Shown here piece by piece: positions 6,160-11,316 of a DNA stretch of 11,316 nucleotides. Under the pieces are notes generated by a model. That model did not search any database. It was not told where the DNA came from and saw nothing but the letters and a program-made list of their open reading frames with translations. A program made the position numbers and the translations under genes. This stretch comes from an uncultured Ruminococcus sp. (GTDB lineage Bacteria > Bacillota > Clostridia > Oscillospirales > Acutalibacteraceae). Position 1 is the first letter of the stretch. Every line of letters starts with the position of its first letter. Where the stretch lies: the NCBI GenBank assembly GCA_902772755.1, contig CACYCD010000038.1, forward strand, positions 1-11,316, read 5' to 3'.

Positions 6160-6849
6160 ATGGGAGATATCGCTAACGTCATACAGGAAGAAATGGAATG
6201 TGTGGAAGTTTTCAATATTCCCATATTCGGCGGAATACCGATTTATGAATCCGTAGTGGTCACGTGGATCATAATGGGTGTTTTTTTGCTTTTATGTCTG
6301 ATACTCGTAAGGAATCTAAAGGTTGAAAACCCGGGGAGGAAACAGCTGTTGCTGGAATTTTGTGTGGACTGGCTTTACAAGTTTGTCGGCGGAATGGTCG
6401 GCAAGGAGGGAAGCCGTTACGTTCCCTACCTGATATCCGTGCTGATCTACATACGCTTCAGCAATATCATAGGTGTATTCGGCTTTAAGTCGCCTACAAA
6501 GGATCTGAACATCACAATAGCACTTGCTTTGATGAGCATAGTCCTCATAGAGGGTGCGACTCTTTACAAAAAGAAGCCGAAAAAATTCCTCAAGGGCTTT
6601 CTTGAACCCACTCCCGTAATGCTCCCGTTCAATATCCTTGAATTGGGGATCCGACCGCTGTCGCTGTGTATGCGACTTTTCGGTAATGTGCTGGGTGCAT
6701 TCGTTGTAATGACGCTGCTTGAATGCGTTGTTCCGGTGATCGTACCCGTGGCATTCAGTCTGTACTTTGACTTTTTTGACGGACTTATCCAGGCTTATGT
6801 ATTTGTGTTCCTCACCTCCCTGTTTATCAAGGAAGGCTTGGAGGATTAG
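6160..6849 (+). CDS. atpB: F-type ATP synthase subunit a
   Basis: A 229-residue integral membrane stator subunit that forms the two half-channels leading ions to and from the c ring. The essential arginine is Arg172 in SLCMRLFGN, within the family-typical ELGIRPLSL (161-169) helix; the final helix carries Gln211 in LIQAYVFVFLTSLFI. Other marks are RFSNIIGVFGFKSPTKDLN (99-117). About five membrane helices are visible, the first at 32-50. The ATG at 6160 has AAAGGAGG 7 bases upstream; the same frame is open back to a TTG at 6061, but that part holds the promoter. One oddity: after RLFGN the text is VLGAFVV, so the acidic or histidine residue usual a few positions later (as in NMYAGE) is absent. 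No atpI gene precedes it. It is the first gene of the operon. Confidence 0.94.
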   Translation: MGDIANVIQEEMECVEVFNIPIFGGIPIYESVVVTWIIMGVFLLLCLILVRNLKVENPGRKQLLLEFCVDWLYKFVGGMVGKEGSRYVPYLISVLIYIRFSNIIGVFGFKSPTKDLNITIALALMSIVLIEGATLYKKKPKKFLKGFLEPTPVMLPFNILELGIRPLSLCMRLFGNVLGAFVVMTLLECVVPVIVPVAFSLYFDFFDGLIQAYVFVFLTSLFIKEGLED

Positions 6850-6875
6850 GCGGATCTATATTTCCGGATCCACCT
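6848..6875 (+). promoter_or_regulatory. Intercistronic stem-loop between atpB and atpE
   Basis: Starts in the atpB stop codon (TAG, 6847-6849). AGG-c-GGATC (6848-6856) can pair with GATCC-a-CCT (6867-6875), with one internal mismatch. It ends just before the atpE ribosome site AAAGGGAG (6877-6884). It could influence atpE translation or message stability; no terminator U run follows. Confidence 0.4.
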
Positions 6876-6891
6876 GAAAGGGAGTGTATTT

Positions 6892-8730
6892 ATGTTGACT
6901 TTACTTGCTATCGGTGCAGGTATAGCCGTTTTGTCGGGAATCGGTGCCGGTGTAGGCATAGGTCTTGCAACGGCTAAAGCATCTGCTGCAGTGGCAAGAC
7001 AGCCCGAGGCGGACGGCAAGGTTTCAAAGCTGCTGCTTCTTGGTTCGGCTCTTTCGGAGGCTACCGCCATCTACGGCTTTGTTGTGGGACTTCTGCTCAT
7101 AATCCTGGTCAAGCCCGGTGCAAGCCCTGCTATTATGGCTATCGGTGCAGGTGTGGCAGTGTTCACAGGTGCAGGTGCCGGCATAGGAATTGGCACGGCT
7201 ACGGGCAAAGCCTGTGAGTTTGCAGCCAAAAATCCGGAGGCGGACAGCAAAATTTCAAAAGTCCTTCTGTTAGGCTCCGCCCTGTCGGAGGCGACCGCTA
7301 TCTACGGCTTTGTAATAGGTCTGTTGATCATACTGTTGCTGGGCGACAGCGGCGATACTGCGGTAGTTGCCCTGGGTGCAGGTGCAGCGGTGTTTACAGG
7401 TATGGGCGGAGGCATAGGCATAGGTATGGCTACTGCCGGTGCCTGTGAGTCCGTGGCAAAATCTCCGGAGGCGGACGGCAAGATCTCTAAGGTCCTTCTG
7501 CTCGGCTCGGCTCTTGCGGAGGCAACTGCAATATATGGTTTTGTTATAGGTCTGCTCATCATACTTCTTGTGGGCAGCGGAGAATACTCCTACACCCTCG
7601 CACTCGGCGGAGGAATCGCCGTGCTGTCGGGAATGGGTGCAGGTCTGGGCATAGGATATGCCACAAAGAACGCCTGTCTTGCAGTGGCGTATGCTCCCGA
7701 GGCGGACAGCAAGATCTCAAAGCTCCTGCTTCTGGGTTCTGCCCTCTCGGAGGCTACTGCCATCTACGGCTTTGTAGTCGCCCTGCTCATAATTCTTTTG
7801 CTGGACGTGAAAACAGCCGTTGCCACCGTTGCAGTCGGTGCTGGCGTGTCCGTACTGACAGGCATAGGTGCCGGCTTCGGAATAGGCTTTGCCACCTCGA
7901 AAGCCTGTGACTCCGTTGCAAAAGCTCCCGAAACGGACGGAAAAATTTCCAAGCTCCTGCTTTTGGGTTCGGCTCTCTCGGAGGCTACGGCTATCTACGG
8001 CTTCGTGGTAGGTCTGCTGATAATCCTGCTTATGGGCGGAAATTCAAAAGCAGTTTATGAAACTGCCTTCGGTGCGGGTATCGCCGTGCTGACGGGCATA
8101 GGTGCCGGCTTCGGCATAGGTCTTGCCACTGCAAGATCCTGCGAGGCAGTCGGCAGAGTACCCGAGGCGGACGGCAAGATCTCAAAGCTCCTGCTGCTTG
8201 GCTCTGCACTTGCAGAGGCAACTGCGATCTACGGCTTTGTTGTGGGTCTGCTCGTTATCCTCCTGCTTGCATCGGGTGAACATTCCGCTATACTTTCCTT
8301 TGGCTCGGGACTTGCGGTATTTGCAGGTCTGGGAGCAGGTGTGGGAATAGGCTATGCCACATCAAACGCCTGTGCAGCAGTGGCACACAATCCCAAGTCA
8401 GACAGTAAGATATCAAAGCTTCTTTTGCTGGGTTCGGCTCTGTCGGAAGCTACTGCTATCTACGGCTTTGTAGTCGGCTTGCTGGTGCTTCTGCTGTTGG
8501 ATCCCAACAAAGCCAATGCGACCGTGGCTATCGGTGCAGGCATAGCTGTTGTCACCGGCTTGGGTGCAGGCTTCGGCATCGGTGCAGGCTCGGCAAAATC
8601 TTGTACGTCAGTGGCAAGACAGCCACAGGCGGACGGTAAAATTTCAAAGCTGCTGCTCCTCGGCTGTGCCTTGGCAGAGGCAACTGCGATCTATGGCTTT
8701 GTAATAGGTCTGCTGGAAATTTTACTGATG
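6892..8730 (+). repeat. Eight tandem 231-base coding repeats within atpE
   Basis: Units start at 6892, 7135, 7366, 7597, 7828, 8062, 8293 and 8524. Inner units are 231 bases (77 codons), unit 5 is 234, the first has 243 because of its N-terminus and the last 207 without a joint. The most conserved block encodes ISKLLLLGSALSEATAIYGF; third codon positions vary freely between units, so they are old and kept alike by selection on protein. Confidence 0.95.
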
Positions 8731-8733
8731 TAA
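6892..8733 (+). CDS. atpE: F-type ATP synthase c subunit, eight fused hairpins (single-chain rotor)
   Basis: A 613-residue proteolipid; ordinary bacterial c subunits have 70-90 residues and two helices. Eight homologous hairpins follow each other: residues 1-81, 82-158, 159-235, 236-312, 313-390, 391-467, 468-544 and 545-613, giving about 16 membrane helices. Each has a glycine-rich helix 1 (GAG....GxGAGxGIG), a polar loop and a helix 2 with L(S/A)EATAIYGFV. The ion-binding glutamates are 56, 133, 210, 287, 364, 442, 519 and 596; none is missing. Joints are short (about 8-10 residues) on the outer face. Helix 1 has Ile where sodium rings have Gln, and EA where they have ES/ET, so protons are the likely ion. 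The start has AAAGGGAG 7 bases upstream. The frame is uninterrupted and repeats differ at many silent sites, so an assembly error is unlikely. It would form a c8 ring alone or c16 as two chains. An extra Glu609 lies in the last helix. Confidence 0.95.
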   Translation: MLTLLAIGAGIAVLSGIGAGVGIGLATAKASAAVARQPEADGKVSKLLLLGSALSEATAIYGFVVGLLLIILVKPGASPAIMAIGAGVAVFTGAGAGIGIGTATGKACEFAAKNPEADSKISKVLLLGSALSEATAIYGFVIGLLIILLLGDSGDTAVVALGAGAAVFTGMGGGIGIGMATAGACESVAKSPEADGKISKVLLLGSALAEATAIYGFVIGLLIILLVGSGEYSYTLALGGGIAVLSGMGAGLGIGYATKNACLAVAYAPEADSKISKLLLLGSALSEATAIYGFVVALLIILLLDVKTAVATVAVGAGVSVLTGIGAGFGIGFATSKACDSVAKAPETDGKISKLLLLGSALSEATAIYGFVVGLLIILLMGGNSKAVYETAFGAGIAVLTGIGAGFGIGLATARSCEAVGRVPEADGKISKLLLLGSALAEATAIYGFVVGLLVILLLASGEHSAILSFGSGLAVFAGLGAGVGIGYATSNACAAVAHNPKSDSKISKLLLLGSALSEATAIYGFVVGLLVLLLLDPNKANATVAIGAGIAVVTGLGAGFGIGAGSAKSCTSVARQPQADGKISKLLLLGCALAEATAIYGFVIGLLEILLM

Positions 8734-8746
8734 GGAGGATATTAAC

Positions 8747-9742
8747 GTGCTGAAAATTGAATTTTGGGATATATTATTTACCGTTATAAATTTGCTTATC
8801 TTTTATCTGCTGATCAAAAAATTCCTCTTAAAGCCGATAAAGAAGATCATAGACGCCCGTCAGCAGATGGTGCAGGCTGATTTTGACGTAGCTGCCAAAT
8901 CGAAGGAGGAGGCAGAACAGCTCAAAAACGAGTATGAGGAAAATCTCAGGCACGCTGAGGCTGATGCGGAGGAGATCACTCAGAAGGCACACAAAAAAGC
9001 CGAGCGTCAGAAGGAAAAGATCATCAGCTCCGCTTCGGAGGAGGCAAAGCAGATCGTTGCAAATGCTCAAAAAACCGCACAGCAGGAGTACGATCAGACT
9101 ATGTCACGTCTTGAAAGCGACATAGCTTCGCTTGCCATGGAAGCTGCCGAAAAGGTCATCAAGGGAAACTCGGCAGAAAGCGGTACTGCCGAATATGACG
9201 AATTTTTGAAGGAAGTCAATGCAGATACTCAAAAAAAAAAATCTGACGCAGAAGCTGTGACCGAATCAGACGGCAGACAGCTTGGCGTGAGTGAGGAGTC
9301 TGTTTTAAATGCGGAACAGGCACTTGAAAACAGCCCCGAGCTTGCACGGGTGCTTGACAGTCCTGTTGTTTCTTATCAGGAAAAATGTGAGGTCATTGAC
9401 AAGATATTTGACGATGACATAAAAACGTTTATAAAAGTAGTATGCAAAAACGAAAAAGCTTCCGAGCTGAAAAGTATGTTTGCCGAGTACAAGCGATACA
9501 GGGTATCAGGTGACGGCATTGCAGAGGCAGAGCTGTTCTATACGGTTATGCCGACTGATGAACAGCAGGAAGGAATTAAGAGCTTTGTCAAGAACAAAAC
9601 AGGCGTTCATACCGTGAACCTGAAGCTCATTGAAAAGCCGGAGCTTGAAGGTGGCTTTGTGCTGAAGATCGGTGATCTGGAATATGACAGAAGCTACAAG
9701 GGCAGGCTTGACGCTCTGAGACAAAGATTGGTACGGAGGTAA
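8747..9742 (+). CDS. atpFH: Fused ATP synthase stator subunit b-delta
   Basis: A 331-residue protein joining two stator subunits. Residues about 8-28 are the single membrane helix of b (FWDILFTVINLLIFYLLIKKF), then the typical FLLKPIKKIIDAR and a long charged coiled coil to about 150, ending YDEFLKEV as free b subunits do. Residues about 181-331 are delta: ELARVLDSPVVSYQEKCEVIDKIF, then the C-terminal domain with KPELEGGFVLKIGD and GRLDALRQRL. The first helix of ordinary delta (YA.AL...A) is not visible. The start is GTG, with AAGGAGGA overlapping the atpE stop. The join holds an A11 run (9231-9241). Mycobacteria have a b-delta fusion too, but with a separate b; none is seen here. If the A run were 10 long, the genes would be atpF (170 residues) and atpH from GTG 9257. 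Confidence 0.85.
   Translation: MLKIEFWDILFTVINLLIFYLLIKKFLLKPIKKIIDARQQMVQADFDVAAKSKEEAEQLKNEYEENLRHAEADAEEITQKAHKKAERQKEKIISSASEEAKQIVANAQKTAQQEYDQTMSRLESDIASLAMEAAEKVIKGNSAESGTAEYDEFLKEVNADTQKKKSDAEAVTESDGRQLGVSEESVLNAEQALENSPELARVLDSPVVSYQEKCEVIDKIFDDDIKTFIKVVCKNEKASELKSMFAEYKRYRVSGDGIAEAELFYTVMPTDEQQEGIKSFVKNKTGVHTVNLKLIEKPELEGGFVLKIGDLEYDRSYKGRLDALRQRLVRR
9231..9283 (+). promoter_or_regulatory. Candidate slippage/frameshift signal at the b-delta junction
   Basis: A run of eleven A (9231-9241), read as Q-K-K-K in the fused frame. One step back, or one extra A in the message, gives Ile then TGA (9244-9246), a b subunit of 166 residues. One step forward, or one A fewer, gives five residues then TGA (9258-9260), a b of 170. 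A stem-loop starts 10 bases after the run: AAGCTGT (9252-9258) with ACAGCTT (9277-9283), plus an inner CCG/CGG pair (9261-9263, 9271-9273). An SD-like AAGGA (9209-9213) lies upstream. Elements are seen; function is inferred. Confidence 0.55.
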
Positions 9743-9748
9743 ATCCAA

Positions 9749-11254
9749 ATGGGAGTTATCAGATCGGACGAGATCATTTCCATTCTTAAAAGTGAGATAC
9801 ATAATTTCGTCTTTGACGAAAGCGAAAAAGAAACAGGCGAGGTCATATCCATAGGTGACGGTATCGCAAGGATATACGGCATAGAGAGTGCCATGTACGG
9901 TGAGATCGTGGTATTTGAAAACGGTGCCAAGGGTATGGTGCAGGATATCCGTGCCAATGAGATAGGTATTATCCTTTTCAGCAGTGAAAAGGGCATAAAA
10001 GAGGGTACCAAGGTCACAAGAACTCACAAGCGTGCAGGTGTGCCTGTGGGAGAAAAATTCCTGGGCAGAGTTATAAATGCTCTGGGTGCACCGATAGACG
10101 GTATGGGCGAGATAGCGGAGGACGACTACCGCCCGATAGAATGCCCTGCCCCCTCGATCATCGACAGAAAATCCGTAAACAAGCCTATGGCTACGGGTAT
10201 TTTGTCCATTGACTCGATGTTCCCCATCGGCAGAGGTCAGCGTGAGCTTATCATCGGCGACAGGCAGACGGGCAAGACCTCTATTGCAATTGACGCTATC
10301 CTCAATCAAAAGAACAATGATGTTATCTGTGTATATGTTGCCGTGGGTCAGAAGGCTTCGACCGTGGCAAGAGTGGTAAATACGCTCAAGGTTCACGGTG
10401 CTATGGATTATTCGATAGTTGTTTCGGCAACAGCCTCCGACCCGGCACCCATTCAGTATATAGCACCCTATTCGGGTACTTCCTTAGCTGAGTATTTTAT
10501 GTACAAGGGCAGAGATGTCCTCATAGTATATGATGACCTCAGCAAGCACGCAGTGGCTTACAGAGCCTTGTCACTGCTGTTGGAGCGTTCGCCGGGACGT
10601 GAAGCCTATCCGGGAGATGTATTCTATCTCCATTCAAGACTGCTGGAGCGTTCCGCAAGACTGTCTGACAGACTGGGCGGAGGCTCGATCACCGCACTGC
10701 CGATAATAGAAACACAGGCAGGCGATGTGTCCGCATACATTCCGACAAATGTAATTTCCATCACGGACGGTCAGATCTTTTTGGAGAGCGACCTGTTCAA
10801 CTCGGGTATGCGTCCTGCGGTCAATGTCGGACTGTCGGTTTCTCGTGTGGGCGGTGCAGCTCAGACAAAGGCTATGAAAAAAGCAGCCGGCTCTATCCGT
10901 ATCGACCTTGCACAGTACAGGGAGATGGAGGTATTCACGCAGTTTTCGTCAGACCTCGACCCCGACACGATGCAGCAGCTCGCCTTCGGCAAAAGCCTGA
11001 TGGAGATGCTCAAACAGCCGTTGTGCAATCCGCTTTCACTGCACGAGCAGGTAATTTCACTCATTGCAGCCGAAAACAGGCTGATGTCGGATATCAACGT
11101 CAAGAAGATCAAGGAATTTCAGAAGAAGCTCCTGGAATACTTTGACGTACAGCACCCCGAGATCGGTGAAGAAATAGAGGAAAAAACCGTACTTACCGAT
11201 GAACTCAAGGAAAAGATCATCTCCTACACCAAGGAGTTTAAAGCAACTTTCTAA
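9749..11254 (+). CDS. atpA: F-type ATP synthase subunit alpha
   Basis: A 501-residue F1 subunit of normal length; three copies alternate with beta and hold the non-catalytic nucleotide sites. The P-loop is GDRQTGKT (170-177). The arginine that reaches into the beta catalytic site is Arg366 in [10 protein letters not shown]. The N-terminal segment [17 protein letters not shown] is the part that binds delta in known enzymes; the beta-barrel (about 28-95, [15 protein letters not shown]) and the C-terminal helical domain ([16 protein letters not shown] onward) are complete. The ATG at 9749 has GGAGGT 8 bases upstream, overlapping the end of the b-delta gene, and the gap between the genes is 6 bases. 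Nothing unusual is visible, so the F1 part of this enzyme seems conventional even though the rotor ring and stator are not. Confidence 0.97.
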   Translation: MGVIRSDEIISILKSEIHNFVFDESEKETGEVISIGDGIARIYGIESAMYGEIVVFENGAKGMVQDIRANEIGIILFSSEKGIKEGTKVTRTHKRAGVPVGEKFLGRVINALGAPIDGMGEIAEDDYRPIECPAPSIIDRKSVNKPMATGILSIDSMFPIGRGQRELIIGDRQTGKTSIAIDAILNQKNNDVICVYVAVGQKASTVARVVNTLKVHGAMDYSIVVSATASDPAPIQYIAPYSGTSLAEYFMYKGRDVLIVYDDLSKHAVAYRALSLLLERSPGREAYPGDVFYLHSRLLERSARLSDRLGGGSITALPIIETQAGDVSAYIPTNVISITDGQIFLESDLFNSGMRPAVNVGLSVSRVGGAAQTKAMKKAAGSIRIDLAQYREMEVFTQFSSDLDPDTMQQLAFGKSLMEMLKQPLCNPLSLHEQVISLIAAENRLMSDINVKKIKEFQKKLLEYFDVQHPEIGEEIEEKTVLTDELKEKIISYTKEFKATF

Positions 11255-11266
11255 GAAGGTCAGTAT

Positions 11267-11316
11267 ATGGCAAACACAAGAGAAATACAGAGCAGGATAA
11301 AGAGTATCAACGATAC
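11267..11316 (+). CDS. atpG: F-type ATP synthase subunit gamma, N-terminal fragment cut by window end
   Basis: Only the first 17 codons are inside the window: MANTREIQSRIKSINDT. This matches the start of gamma, where the N-terminal helix with R-I-x-S-I forms part of the central coiled coil that turns inside alpha3-beta3 and sits on the c ring. AAGAAGGT (11253-11260) lies 6 bases before the ATG at 11267, and the gap to atpA is 12 bases. Order alpha-gamma is the usual one, with atpD and atpC expected beyond. Confidence 0.9.
   Translation, partial: MANTREIQSRIKSIND

Noticed and set aside
6846..8221. Several minus-strand open frames opposite atpE
   Set aside because: Their Ala/Pro-rich products are mirror images of the glycine- and alanine-rich c repeats and recur with the repeat period; no ribosome sites support them.
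6892..8730. The tandem repeats as an assembly or duplication artefact
   Set aside because: The units differ from each other at many silent positions, in loops and in joints, while keeping the frame and every glutamate. A copying error would give near-identical DNA units.
6892..8730. The regular repeats as a CRISPR or satellite array
   Set aside because: Unit length is 231 bases and the repeats are in one open frame that encodes a known membrane protein family; there are no short identical repeats with unique spacers.
9287..9289. GTG at 9287 as a separate delta start
   Set aside because: No ribosome site precedes it, and starting here would remove even more of the delta N-terminal domain. 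The GTG at 9257 is the better alternative and is noted with the slip site.
9506..10396. Long minus-strand open frame of 296 codons opposite b-delta and alpha
   Set aside because: It lies fully antisense to two well-supported genes, has no recognisable domain, and its codon pattern mirrors the plus-strand genes. It is a shadow.

Overview
The window looks like chromosomal DNA of a Gram-positive anaerobe of the class Clostridia, most like a Ruminococcus-type (Oscillospiraceae) genome. The reasons are a Gram-positive-style LexA, a Clostridia-type CysK, strong AGGAGG ribosome sites, consensus sigma-A promoters, and moderate GC genes separated by very AT-rich spacers. The genus is an inference.

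Layout. (1) 42-1629: two minus-strand regulators, TetR family and LysR family. (2) 1668-4437: a divergent plus-strand operon of a FabF-like ketosynthase, a hot-dog thioesterase and a cysteine synthase. It starts at a strong extended -10 promoter next to a cluster of palindromes and ends at a bidirectional terminator. (3) 4449-4733: a converging 74-residue membrane protein of unknown role. (4) 4818-6056: lexA with a likely SOS box over its own -35, followed by dCMP deaminase and a terminator. (5) 6094 to the end: an F-type ATP synthase operon with its own promoter, in the order a, c, b-delta, alpha, gamma (cut off by the window edge).

The ATP synthase operon is the striking part. Its c-subunit gene encodes 613 residues instead of the usual 70-90. 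The protein is eight complete c hairpins joined head to tail, about 16 membrane helices, each hairpin with its own ion-binding glutamate at an almost fixed spacing of 77 residues. One polypeptide could therefore form a whole c8 ring, or two could form a c16 ring. The ligand positions look proton-type rather than sodium-type. The loops facing the central stalk differ between hairpins, so the rotor would be chemically asymmetric; the two canonical RQP loops are in hairpins 1 and 8, which would be neighbours in a closed ring.

The next gene fuses the b stalk subunit to delta in one 331-residue frame. The junction is a run of eleven A residues with stop codons close behind in both other frames and a stem-loop beginning 10 bases downstream. 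Slippage there would release a normal-length free b subunit, which could supply the b plus b-delta pair that a two-b, one-delta stator needs. A miscounted homopolymer is the main alternative and would turn the fusion into an ordinary overlapping atpF/atpH pair.

No stretch over 300 bases lacks a gene. Bases 1-41 hold no feature I can support.
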